Part shown: piece after piece, positions 9,170 through 18,533 of the stretch
Position numbering within the stretch: position 1 is the stretch's first letter
How the letters are laid out: each line of letters begins with the position of its first letter
NCBI GenBank assembly: GCA_963575745.1
Contig: CAUYUJ010004335.1
Span: 993,856-1,026,355 of the forward strand
Reading direction: 5' to 3'
DNA: 32,500 nucleotides
From: Prorocentrum cordatum
Lineage: Eukaryota; Sar; Dinophyceae; Prorocentrales; Prorocentraceae
Translations under genes and position numbers: made by a program
The notes under the pieces: generated by a model
The model's database searches: none
Seen by the model: the letters and a program-made list of their open reading frames with translations, nothing else
Told to the model about the DNA's origin: nothing

Positions 9170-12135
9170 CGACCACCGAGAACCACCACCCAGCAAGACC
9201 ACCCAGCACGACCACCCGGCACGACTGCCCAGCAGGACCACCCAGCACGACCACCCCCCAGCACGACCACCCAGCACGACCCCCGGGCACGACCACCCCC
9301 CAGCACGACCACCCAGCACGACCCGGCACGACCAGCCAGCGCGACCACCCAGCACGACCACCCAGCACGACCACCCTGCACGATTACCCAGCACGACCAC
9401 CCAGCACGACCACCCAGCAAGACCATCCAGCACGACCACCAGCACGACCACCCAGTACAACCACCCAGCACAATCCCCAGCACGACCACCCCCCAGCGCG
9501 ATCACCCCCCAGGTGCGGAAGAGGTTGTGCTGGGGCGTTGTGCTGTGGGGTTGTGCGACCGGCAGGGGTTGTGCTGAGGGGTCGTGCTGAGGGGTTGTGC
9601 TGAGGGGTTGTGCTGGGGGGTTGTGCTGAGGGGTTGTGCTGAGGGGTTGTGCTGGAGGGTTGTGCTGGGGGGAGGCGTGCTGGGGGGGGTTGTGCTGAGG
9701 GGTTGTGCTGAGGGGTCGTGCTGGGGGTTGTGCTGAGGGTTGTGTTGGGGGGTTGTGCTGGGGGTTGTGCTGAGGGGTTGTGCTGAGGGGTTGTGCTGAG
9801 GGTTGTGCTGAGGGGTTTGTGAGGGGTTGAGGGGTTGTGCTGGGGGGTTGTGCTGAGGGGGTGTGCGGAGGGTTGTGCTGAGGGGTTGTGCCGGAGGGTT
9901 GTGCTGGGTTGTGCTGAGAGGGTTGTGCTGAGGGTGTGCTGAGGAATTGGGCTGAGGTGTGCTGGGGAGAGTGCGGGGGGTTGTGCTGGTGGGTTGTGCT
10001 GGGGGGTTGTGCTGGGGTGTTGTGCTGGGGGGTTGTGCTGAGGGGTTGTGCTGAGAGATTGTGATGGGAGGTTGTGCTGAGGGGTTGTGCTGGGGGGTTG
10101 TGCTGAGGGGTTGTGCTGTGGGGTTGTGCTGAGGGGTTGTGCTGAGGGGTTGTGCTGAGGGGTTGTGCTGAGGGGTGGTGCTGGGAGGTTGTGCTGAGGG
10201 GTTGTGCTGAGGGGTTGTGCTGAGGGCGTGCTGGGGGGGAAGGGGGGGGGGGGGTGCTGAGGGTTGTGCTGCGGGGTCCGTGCTGGGGGGTTGTGCTTGA
10301 GGGGTTGTGCCGGGGTTTGTCCTGAGGGGTTGTGCTGGTGGGTTGTGCTGAGGGGTTGTGCTCTCAGTGTTGTGCTGAGGTGGTTGTGCTGGGGGGGTTC
10401 ACGATGTGTGCTGAGGGGTTGTGCTGAGGGGTTGTGCTGATCGGTTGTGCTGGGGTGGTTGTGCTGAGGGGTTGTGCTGAGGGGTTGTGCTCGGGGGTTG
10501 TGCTGAGGGGTTGTGATGAGGGTTTGTGCTGGGGGTCGTGCCGAGGGGTTGTGCTGAGGGGTTGTGCTGGGGGGTTGTGCTGAGGGGTTGTGCTGAGGGG
10601 TTGTGCTGAGGTGTTGTGCTGGGGGGTTGTGCTGAGGGGTTTGTGCCGGAGGGTTGTGCTGAGGGGTTGTGCCGCGGGGTTGTGCTGAGGGGTTGTGCTG
10701 GGGGTTTGTCCTGAGGGGTTGTGCTGGGGGGTTGTGCTGAGGGGTTGTGCTGAGGGGTTGTGCTGGGGGGTTGTGCTGAAGGGTTGTGCTGGGGGTTGTG
10801 CTGAGGGTTTGTGCTGAGGGGTCGTGCTGAGGGGTTGTGCTGAGGGATTGTGCTGAGGGGTTGTGCTGAGGTGATGTGCTGGGTGGTTGTGCTGAGGAGT
10901 TGTGCTGAGGGGTTGTGCTGAGGGGTTGTGCTGAGGGGTTGTGCTGGGGGCCTGTGCTGAAGGGTTGTGCTGCGGGGGTTGTGCTGAGGGATTGTGCTGA
11001 GGAGTTGTGCTGATGAGGGTTTGTGCCCGGGGGTTGTGCTGAGGGATTGTGCCGAGGGTTTGTGCCGGAGGGTTGTGCTGAGGGGTTGTGCTGAGGAGTT
11101 GTGATGGAGGGTTGTGCTGGGGGGAGACGTGCTGGGGGGGGCTGTGCTGAGGGGTTGTGCGGAAGGGATGTGCTGGGGGGAGGGTTTGTGCGGAGGGTTG
11201 TGCGGGGGTTGTGCCGGGGTTTTGTCCTGAGGGGGTTGTGCTGGGGAGTTGTGTGAGGGGTTGTGCTGAGGGGTTGTGATGGTGTGCGCTGGGGGGTTGT
11301 GGCTGAGGGGTTTGTGCTGAGGGGTTGTGCTGATCGGTTGTGCTGATGGGTTTGTGCTGAGGGGTGTGCGAGGGTGTGCTGGGGTGTGCTAAGGGGTAGC
11401 TGAGGGTGTGCTGGGGGTTGTGCTGGGGGGTTGTGCTGAGGAGTTGTGGTGATGAGGGGTTGTGCCCGGGGGTTGTGCTGAGGGGTTGTGCTGAGGGTTT
11501 GTGCTGTGGGGGTTGTGCTGGGGGGTTGTGCTGAGGAGTTGTGGTGATGAGGGGTTGTGCCCGGGGGTTGTGCTGAGGGGTTGTGCTGGGGTTGTGCTGA
11601 GGGGTTGTGCTGAGGAGTTTTGCGGATGAGGGGTTGTGCTGAGGGGTTGTGATGAGGGGTTGTGCTGAGGGTTTGTGCCAGAGGGTTGTGCTGAGGGGTT
11701 GTGCTGATGGGTCGTGCTGGAGGGTTGTGCTGGGGGGAGGCGTGCTGGGGGGGGGGGGGTTGTGCTGAGGGGTTGTGCTGGGGGGGGGGGTTGTGCTGAG
11801 GGGTTGTGCTGAGGGGTTGTGCTGGGGGGTTGTGCTGAGGGGCCGTGCTGAGGGGTTGTGCTGAGGTGTTGTGCTGGGGGGTTGTGCTGAGGGATTGTGC
11901 TGAGGGGTTGTTCTGATCGGTTGTGCTGGGGGGTTGTGCTGAGGGGTTGTGCTCGGGGGGGGTGCTGAGGGGTTGTGCTGAGGGGTTGTGCTGGGGGTGG
12001 TGCTGAGGGGTTGTGCTGGAGAGGGTTGTGCTGAGACAACCCTCTCCAGCACAACCCTCTCCAGCGCCACCCCTCAGCACGATCCTCAGCACCACCCCCC
12101 AGCACAACCCCCTAGCACAACCCCCCTCCAGCACC
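9170..12135. repeat. 13-bp minisatellite in three blocks of alternating orientation
   Basis: Block 1 (9170-9510) is CCCAGCACGACCA on the plus strand. Block 2 (9525-12035, roughly 190 copies) is GGGGTTGTGCTGA on the plus strand, the opposite orientation of a sister sequence. Block 3 (12036-12135) returns to CAGCACAACCC-type. Because 13 leaves remainder 1 on division by 3 and the TCAGCACAACCCC strand has no stop in any phase, all three minus frames encode the same peptide QHNPSAQPLSTTP. On the plus strand every 39 bases brings TGA in frame. The 919-codon minus frame here is thus explained by the repeat. Confidence 0.95.
12008..12057. repeat. 22-bp perfect inverted repeat, 6-base loop, at an orientation switch
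   Basis: 12008-12029 (GGGTTGTGCTGGAGAG and on) is the exact reverse complement of 12036-12057. The loop is GCTGAG. This is precisely where the minisatellite flips strand. Confidence 0.9.
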
Positions 12136-12257
12136 ACCCACAACGATCAAACTTAAGAAATTGGTCCCAGCTTTTTCGAATACCCTATTTTCGTTTAAGA
12201 AATTCTGAGACCCAGCTCAAAAAAGTGAGTTTCTTAACAGACGACATGAGTGTATAT

Positions 12258-12310
12258 ATATACACACATATATATATATATACGCATGTGCACACACACA
12301 TACATATTAT
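12258..12310. repeat. TA and CA microsatellite
   Basis: ATATACACACATATATATATATA followed by CACACACATACATA; it directly adjoins the right inverted terminus of the composite element. Confidence 0.85.
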
Positions 12311-12394
12311 CTGGGCGTTGGCCGCCGACACGGCGATCCTCAACAGGAAGATGGGGCCTCCGAACATTCTAGAAGGACAAGAAGATCTTAACGA

Positions 12395-12508
12395 ATGGCC
12401 TTGCGGCGGCTTCCGAATGGGAACGGCGCGCGCCAGGAATTCTTGAAGCCCAGTGCAAGAGCCCCTGAAATCAGGGACATGCTGAGCAAGAGGAGACGCA
12501 GAGAATAG
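12395..12508 (+). CDS. Short basic open frame, hypothetical
   Basis: ATG at 12395 opens 37 codons ending at TAG 12508. The text is MALRRLPNGNGARQEFLK, then APEIRDMLSKRRRRE, with a strongly basic C-terminus. It is shorter than most genes and could be an exon or chance. A second plus frame over 12310-12446 (ADTAILNRKMGPPNILEG) is just as natural, so at most one is real. I recognise no family. Confidence 0.2.
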   Translation: MALRRLPNGNGARQEFLKPSARAPEIRDMLSKRRRRE

Positions 12509-12587
12509 AGGGGGAGGAGGAAAGAAAAAGGAGGGAGGAGGAAAGCAATCCACTTCCATACTCGACCAAAGACTTGCCCTATCAACT

Positions 12588-12956
12588 GTGCATCCATCCG
12601 TCTCGACATGCAACGCAGCTGCGACACAGCTTCGGGCCGCCATTGCAGTTCTTATTCATGCCTGCGCCAGTCCACACTTTCGAATCCCAGCACTCCTGCG
12701 GATGGGTGCCGCCCTTCGGCACAGGGTTCCAGCAAACGCCCTGCGGCAGATTTCTTTTTTAATGTACGGCGCGCATCACGCCAGCATGCCTCCACAAATA
12801 TATGCCCACGGTTGCTGGTTCACGCAACGCCTTGGGTCTACTCGTTTGCGCTTTGACATGAGCGATGTGACTACGACGTCAACGAGTGGGCCCCACCGCG
12901 AGCTCGAACGGCGAGTACGAGTCGGGCGTAGACCCGTCGGCGCAATCAGAGCATAA
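12588..12956 (+). CDS. Hypothetical 122-codon open frame
   Basis: The plus strand reads from ATG at 12588 to a stop at 12956. The first 60 residues are helical and Ala/Arg-rich (AAATQLRAAIAVLIHACAS, then PALLRMGAALRHRVP). The C-terminal third is basic (RELERRVRVGRRPVG). Local GC is moderate, so a 122-codon frame is mildly informative. No domain is recognised, and two other plus frames of 60-80 codons overlap it. It might be part of a decayed retroelement. Confidence 0.25.
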   Translation: MHPSVSTCNAAATQLRAAIAVLIHACASPHFRIPALLRMGAALRHRVPANALRQISFLMYGAHHASMPPQIYAHGCWFTQRLGSTRLRFDMSDVTTTSTSGPHRELERRVRVGRRPVGAIRA

Positions 12957-13039
12957 TGTTTGGAGTCATCGACGCCAGTCCTCCTTTGTTTCAGCCTCGC
13001 CGTCGTCGTCGGGTGTGCCACTGCTTTCGCCATAGATTG

Positions 13040-14160
13040 CCCCAGAGGTGCACTATATGTTTCGCAACGACTTTCAACATTTGATGCGCCATTGGTTGCA
13101 CCATATGTTGCGCCAAAATCTGAGCCACTGGTGCACTGAACATGTCACTGCAATGTGCGCCATTGACTGCGCCATTGGTTGCACCGATGGCTGCACCATC
13201 TATTTCACAAGTAGTACACCAAGCGTTGCGCCATAAGTTGCAACGCACGTTCACCACACATTGCGCCGTACGTCCCGCCATTGAATAAGACATAGGTTGC
13301 GCCGTGCACGGTAGGTTGTGCAAGTGGCTGAACCATAGGTTTCGCCGTTCGTTTCGCCAGATCCACGATGTGCCAGAAGTTGCGCCATATGTTGCAACCT
13401 AAGTTGCGCCACTCGCCGAATATCTAAATGGCCTGGTTGCCGTTGTGCCACAAGTCACGCCCTTGCCCACCATCAACAACAACATGTTACTAAGTTGAGA
13501 GGTCCTAAACCGCTATTGCAACATATTGCGCCATAGGTTGCGCCAGACAATCAGCAATCCACCACATCGTCCACTGCTTCATTGGATGTGTAGGTAACGC
13601 CGCAAGGCTTCCCGCGTGGAACCCAATTGTCTTTCGCTTCAATGGGTGTGCTCTCAGACGCTCCGCGGACAGCCAAGCCGTATGCTGCTTCAGTGAATGT
13701 ACCATTAGTTGTGCTGCAGCTTGCGCACGACACCCCCGCCGAACACCAAATCGTCGATTCGTCGTGTGGTGTGCCATCAGATTGCGCCAGGGGGTGCCCG
13801 TTGCCTCGGTGGGGGCGCCATCAAGACACCCCACGGGCAATCAAATCGTCAGTTGCCTCAGCGGGTTCGCCATCGGTCCGCGGAGAACCAACTCGCGCAT
13901 TGCCCCATTAGGTGCGCCCCGGGTTGCGCCAAAGGTTGCGCCGCCAAACACCTCGTGGGAGTCATGGGAGACCGTTGCTCCAGTAGGCCTGCCAGTCACG
14001 CCAAAAGGTTGCGCCAGGAACCCGCAGTCAACATAATCGGCAGTTGCCTGACTGGGGTGTGCCACAGATTGCGTCACACATCCTGCGGGCCACCGAACTG
14101 CCCTATCGGTGCACCTTCTGACCATACAGGAAACCCTACAACATGTGGTGTTTAGGCAGC
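13040..14160. repeat. Degenerate TTGCGCCAT/TTGCACCAT repeats
   Basis: Up to about 13440 the motif TTGCGCCAT or TTGCACCAT returns every 12-30 bases. From 13640 to 14160 a looser pattern appears: AATCGTCAGTTGCC, GTGTGCCATCAGATTGCGCC and GGGTTGCGCC boxes in larger irregular units. Open frames on both strands follow the repeat. It recalls the 15-bp repeat near the left end (shared GCGCC/GCACCA core), but units do not align well enough to call them one family. Confidence 0.7.
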
Positions 14161-14182
14161 GCCCTGCTAATCTGCACGACCA

Positions 14183-14557
14183 GTGACAGACTGCGGCTGC
14201 GCCCACATTCAACGCATTCGCAAATCATCTTATGACGTACCCAACCAATTTGCATCAAGTGGCAAAAGGAGTTGGCCCAAATTTGCCAGGACAATGAAAC
14301 TTCAGGCGCCGTTATATGGTGCGCAAGCTACATGCGATGCGCTCACGTGGCACGATTCACCGGACAACAGCAAAATAACGATGAGCGAGGGCCCAGGCTT
14401 GAGGAAGACATGGGGGTGGGAACGAAAGACAGGACAAGGACGCGCGGGGGGGCGAACCGTCAGCGTGGCAGCAGCAGAAGGTGGCAGGGGGGCAGAGGAC
14501 GACGACGAACTGACGGGAGAAGGCCGAATATTGTTGTTTTTGTCGGTGACGCGCTAA
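14183..14557 (+). CDS. Hypothetical 124-codon open frame, doubtful
   Basis: The plus strand is open from 14183 to 14557. Codons 1-70 look mixed and unbiased (SGKRSWPKFARTMKLQAPLY, ATCDALTWHDSPDNSK). The end is Gly/Arg/Asp-rich and low in complexity. No motif is recognised. It overlaps the minus-strand candidate only at its 3' end. Confidence 0.2.
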   Translation: MTDCGCAHIQRIRKSSYDVPNQFASSGKRSWPKFARTMKLQAPLYGAQATCDALTWHDSPDNSKITMSEGPGLRKTWGWERKTGQGRAGGRTVSVAAAEGGRGAEDDDELTGEGRILLFLSVTR

Positions 14558-14815
14558 AGATGCAGCGTTGCCTGCGCCATGTCGCCGCGGCGCTCGAACA
14601 AATTAGACCTGCTTGCAGAGAGTGCAAGAACCGAGCGAGGCCTAGCTCGCCCGCCAGTTTCTCTTCTACTTTTTTGCGCTCTTCACTGCGGGAGCTAAAC
14701 GCTCGAAGGCGCGCCGCCAGGTTTGCGGGCGGCCCGCGGGCCGAAAAATCCAGGCCAAGGTCGCGCATCATCAGGAGATTGCCCACGGTCGTTGCCCGGG
14801 CAACAGAAAACGACA
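14460..14815 (-). CDS. Hypothetical helical exon-like frame
   Basis: On the minus strand, after the 101-bp satellite ends, the frame reads MMRDLGLDFSARGPP, then RAFSSRSEERKKVEEKLAGE and LARFLHSLQAGL, a charged helix of about 50 residues. Upstream codons of the same frame come from satellite sequence and are ignored here. It could be an exon of a host gene or chance in GC-rich DNA; no family is recognised. Confidence 0.25.
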
Positions 14816-14838
14816 TCACTCCGCTGGAACCCAGTGAT

Positions 14839-15757
14839 GGCGAGGTCTCCTGGTGGTCAGCGTAAGGCGTCACTCTGCTGGACCCCCCAGCAGCCCTCGA
14901 AAGTGGCGACAGCTGCGCAAATCGCAGCCCCCCCAGGGACGGCGAGGTCTCATCTGAATATGAGTAAGACGTCGCTCCCCTGGACCCTCCAACAGCCCTC
15001 GATTGTGGCGACAGTTTCACATATCGCAGCCCCTCGGGCTCGAGGATGGCGAGGCCTCATCTGGATCGTGTGCGACGTCACACCGCTGAGTCCCCCAGCA
15101 GTTTTCGGAAATGGAAGCAATTTCGCAGATCGCGGCCCCCCAAGGATGGCGAAATCTTGACAGGATCTGGGTAGGACGCCGCTCCGCTGGATCCCCAAAA
15201 GCAGCCCTCGAAAATGGTGTCAGTTTCGCAGGTCGCAGCCCCACAGGGGTGGCGAGGTCTCATATGAATCTGGGTAAGACGCCACTTCGCTGGACACCCT
15301 CAGCATCCCTCGAATGTGAAGACAATTTCGGAGAGCGCAGCCCCCTCAAAAATGGCGAACTCTCATCTGGATCTGGGTAGGGCGTCACTCCGCTGGGCCC
15401 CCCAGCAGCCGTCGAAAGTGGCGACAGCTTCGCAGGTCGCAGCCCCACAGGGATGGTGAGGTCTCATTTGAATCTTGGTAAGACGCCACTCCGCTGTACC
15501 TCACAGCAGCGATCTAGAGTGGCGACAATTTCGCAGATCGCAGCCCTCCACGGATGGCGACGTCTAATTTGAATTTTGATGGGGCGCAACCCTGCTGGAC
15601 CCCCCGGAAGCCTCCGAAAGGGGCGACGACCTCGCAGATCGCAGCCCCACAGGGATGGCGAGGTTCCACTCGAACCTGGGTAGGACGTCAGTCCGCCGGG
15701 CCCCCCCACACCCCCCAGCAGCATTCGAGAGTGGCGAAAGTTTCGCCATGATCACGC
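14839..15757. repeat. 101-bp satellite, nine units
   Basis: The box GGCGAGGTCTCAT and variants begins units at 14839, 14941, 15048, 15148, 15251, 15354, 15455, 15556 and 15657, so spacings are 102, 107, 100, 103, 103, 101, 101 and 101. Each unit also holds GTGGCGACAGTTTCGCAGA and TCGCAGCCCC-type boxes and a Pro/Ser/Arg-coding segment such as GGGTAGGACGCCACTCCGCTGG. Units differ at many positions, so this is an old array. Several minus frames read through as repeated GLRPAKLSPLSRAAGG-like peptides. Confidence 0.9.
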
Positions 15758-16439
15758 GCGACGTCGCCTCAAAATTCGCCAGCACAGCAGCGGGACCCTG
15801 CGCAGGCGGCATTATGTGCATTCTGTGCAAGGCGACATTTCCCTATTGCAAAGATCCGCGCTGCCGGCGCAAGACCAATCATATTCGCCCAGAGCGCCCG
15901 GGCAACGCTGTCCAAATACAGGAACAGAGGCATTGCAGGACGACGTGGGGCCCAACGCGTTTGCCACCAGACTTTGAATATCCCACTCGCCTTGTGGGCG
16001 AAAGTGGTCTAGCGCGCCTCCTCCTCCTCCGCCCCCCTGCCTCCGCTCCGGGGAGGGGTCCGTCGCTGCTCCTTGCCAGCGCGCGCCCACTCCCCCGCGC
16101 GACGAACGACAATCCCAGGACAATGCCACCCCCCCCCCCCAACGCGCGCACCGCCCGCCGCCATCCTTGTTCTTTCTATCTTTTGAACCACGATGGACTA
16201 CAGACAGAGCTCTGGATCACCTCTGGTCTTTCTCTCTTCTTAAACTCCACTTCTAGATCAAACCCGAAACTCACTTAAGTTCCAAGGAATCTCCGAAACA
16301 GGGCGCTGGCCCTAGACATCCGAGCACCCCCCCTCGGCCTTCGTCGCCGCGGCTGGGCGGAGGCGGAGGGCGAAATCCCAAAGCGAAGCCAGCGCCTCGA
16401 TCATTTTTCACGAGACGCGCGCCGGCAAACAGCCAGCGT
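15758..16439. other. Spacer downstream of the copia pseudogene, with C12 run
   Basis: The plus strand has an open frame (to 16278) containing CILCKATFPYCKDPRCRR, probably chance. A pyrimidine-rich tract lies at 16015-16055 and a run of 12 C at 16129-16140. In the sense of the minus-strand copia element the run is G12, a purine tract about 320 bases past the last coding-like residues. This is where a polypurine tract and 3' LTR could lie, but no second LTR copy is available to compare. Confidence 0.35.
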
Positions 16440-16460
16440 CAAACATCGCAGTGCACGGTG

Positions 16461-17144
16461 CCTTACGCTACAGTCGAACTTCATCGTGAAGCAGATCAGC
16501 TTCATCAGCCGCTCCATCGCGTCTTGGTCGAGGGCCTTCGTGAACAGGTCCGCCGGGTTCCAGTGCCCCTCGACCGTCTTCAGCAGCAGCCTTTTACTCT
16601 ACGTTCCTGCAGCCATAGAAATCGAACATCCAAGTGTCGAACAGTACCCAGTCCCTGTCGGCTTGCAATTCCTCTCGCGGCTGAGCTATCGCTGAAAATC
16701 TAATGGTCCATCTCGTAGTCCACCTCAACTCCAAGGTCGGCCAAAGTGGCCTGTTCTCCAAAACCGTAGCAGGCCCCACGCAGTAGTGCACAGTACTCGG
16801 CCTCGCCGCTGCTCAAACTCACCGTGGATTGGACCGCGCTGCCATGTTTCAGCAGATGCGCCCCCCCATAGAATGGCCATTCCACTTCGGGAACGTCTCG
16901 TAGTCGGATCACCCGCGCAGTCGTTGCCACAGAAAGCACAAACCTTTCTAGGCAGCTTCTGAGCGGGAAACAGCAACCTTCCAGCGGGGTACTTCTTCAA
17001 GTAGCGGCCAGTGCGCTTTAAATCCTCCATGCGGGTCTCCTTCGGCCCCTTCATGTGTCTAGCCTGCATGCTCGCGCTCTAGCTGATGTCGGGCCGGTCC
17101 AGGCGCAGGCGCATGATCCGCAGAGTCACGCTGCGGTAGGTCTT
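16461..17144 (-). pseudogene. RNase H domain and C-terminus of the copia element, broken
   Basis: RSVTLRIMRLRLDRPDIS meets a TAG, then MQARHMKGPKETRMEDLKRT and GRYLKKYPAGRLLF follow, with CGNDCAGD holding the first RNase H Asp (near 16922). A shift near 16900 leads to GSAVQSTVSLSSGEAEYCAL, the typical Glu-bearing motif (near 16804). The end reads GLGTVRHLDVRFLWLQE, then after another shift EGHWNPADLFTKALDQDAM, the standard copia C-terminal signature. The order and spacing match copia RNase H; stops and shifts make it inactive. Confidence 0.8.
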
Positions 17145-18133
17145 CACTTCACCTTCTCGTCGTCCAGCTTCGGCGAGGTCCGGTTACTACTCAGGATCTC
17201 CGCGACAGACCTCTTAACAGCCGGGGTAGTCGCCTCCTTCGCATTCTCCAAGCCCAGGTCCCTGATCACCTTCTTCGCGTGCCGGGTGTCCGCTTCGGGA
17301 TAGGCTGAACGCTCGAACGGGTTCCAGATCAACACCCGGTTGAGATAGACCACGCTCTGTTCCTTCAGGGGCCTGCTACTCAGAATACCCGCGACCTTAA
17401 AGTCGTAGCGCGAAAGCACGTCGTCGAACCACACCTCCTGGGACTTGCGCATAATCACGCCAAAGTCGTCGCCGTGGACCTCCGCTCATATATGACGCTC
17501 GGCGTGGTGCAGCAGCGCTGGGTTCGAGACGCCCTTCTTGAAGCCGTGTGAGCTCGTCGGGCCGATGTAGTCGTCTTGCCGCACATGACTTGCGTCCACT
17601 GCGCCATGCATCTCTTGAGTAGCCTGCCAACCATGGTGTCCGGATCGTCGTAGGTCTCCTCCTCGGGTAACTCCACATACACATCGCGATTCACATCTCC
17701 ATAGAAGTGCGCCCTCGAGATGTCGTAAAACTTGTAAATGATCCTCTGCGTCGCCGTCGTGGTAGGCGTCGTTCACGCGGCCGACGAAGATGGTCACCAT
17801 CGCCTTGAACGCTTCCAGCGGTGGCATGGCCAAGAATAGTTCAGCTTGATATGGTCGATCTTCGGACCTCATAGCCTTCTTAATCTCCCTCGCAACCAGC
17901 CTCGAGCGATACCGTGGTTGAGTTCGGTCGCCTTTGTTCGTGTCGGTCCATTTCAAGGTCACTGCCTTCTTGCCGTTCTCGAGCATCTCGCGTCTAGGTA
18001 CCTTCTTCCATACCTGCCTCCCGCGGCGCCAATCCAGTTCTTCTTGCCTCGCGGCCCGCGCGCCCTCGGAGTTCAAAACCTCGCCCGTGAGATCGTCGAT
18101 GAAGTAGTCGTCCTGGTACTCAGCGAACACCAC
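17145..18133 (-). pseudogene. Reverse transcriptase domain of the copia element, broken
   Basis: The domain starts DDYFIDDLTGEVLN and RQEELDWRRGRQVWKKVP, then LKWTDTNKGDRTQPRYRSRL, VAREIKKAM and FLAMPPLEAFKAM. In a second frame FYDISRAHFYG carries motif A Asp at 17724-17722, followed by VYVELPEEETYDDPD and VGRLLKRCM. The first frame resumes with VDASHVRQDDYIG and SNPALLHHAERHI, then TGA at 17488-17486. Immediately after, VHGDDFGVIM contains the catalytic Asp pair at 17470-17465. Text continues through SRYDFKVAGIL to SPKLDDEKVK. The catalytic Asp residues survive, but one stop and at least two shifts disrupt the frame. Confidence 0.8.
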
Positions 18134-18533
18134 AGTATCTTCTTCATGTGGGTGTGGTCCTCCGCAAAGAGCTGCAAGTTAAGCCCTTCTCGTCGTCGAA
18201 GTTCCTCTCGTAGGCCTTTGAGAATAGCTGCCACCAAGCTCGGAGGGTATCGCTGTGCATGTTTGGCGCGTTCGTCAACCAGATGAACGTGGCGAGCGAG
18301 TTCTCCGTTCGGACCCCTGGGGGCACGGGCAGTAGCCTTTGAGGATCTCGGCAAGCAGCTCGCTGTTAGTGAGCCACCCGGTCTCCTTCCGAACGAAGCC
18401 CAACTTTCCGTTGGAGTCGGTCGCCTGCATGTGCCAGCGGCACATAGGTCCATGGACTAAAAATACGCCTGCCAACTGCATGACCTCCTGAACGCTTGGG
18501 CGGTGCCAGCTACTCGCTGACCGGTGCTTCGTG
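18073..18533 (-). pseudogene. Linker between SPPC domain and reverse transcriptase
   Basis: Just after the stop at 18510 the text continues one frame over: SWHRPSVQEVMQLAGVFLVH, then GPMCRWHMQATDSNGKLGF and VRKETGWLTNSELLAEIL. A further shift near 18330 gives RHVHLVDERAKHAQRYPPSL and VAAILKGLREELRRREG. These are recognisable as the conserved connector of dinoflagellate copia polyproteins, with conserved Cys, His and Tyr-Pro positions. Its role is unknown. Two frameshifts make it non-functional. Confidence 0.65.

Larger units (their letters stand above)
9014..12257. mobile_element. Composite element with 28-bp imperfect terminal inverted repeats around a minisatellite
   Basis: ATATACACTCAT at 9014-9025 is matched in inverse orientation at 12246-12257. 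Six bases further in, TGTTAAGAAA (9032-9041) is matched by TTTCTTAACA (12230-12239). Over 28 positions I count 24 matches. Inside each end lie boxes of the form TTAAGAAATT, GAGACCCAGCT, AATTTCTTAA: 9049-9085, 9096-9125 (partial), 12153-12180 (partial) and 12195-12237. The core is a 13-bp minisatellite. No target-site duplication is evident, the right flank is a TA/CA microsatellite, and no transposase is present. It may be a MITE-like element that gained an expanded core, or a local rearrangement. Confidence 0.45.

Noticed and set aside
9384-12143. 919-codon minus-strand frame (Pro/Ser/Gln/Asn-rich)
   Set aside because: Fully explained by the stop-free 13-bp repeat; all three minus frames give the same peptide.
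15820-15880. CILCKATFPYCKDPRCRR, possible zinc finger
   Set aside because: No His/Cys spacing of a known class, and the frame arises from satellite edge and GC-rich DNA.
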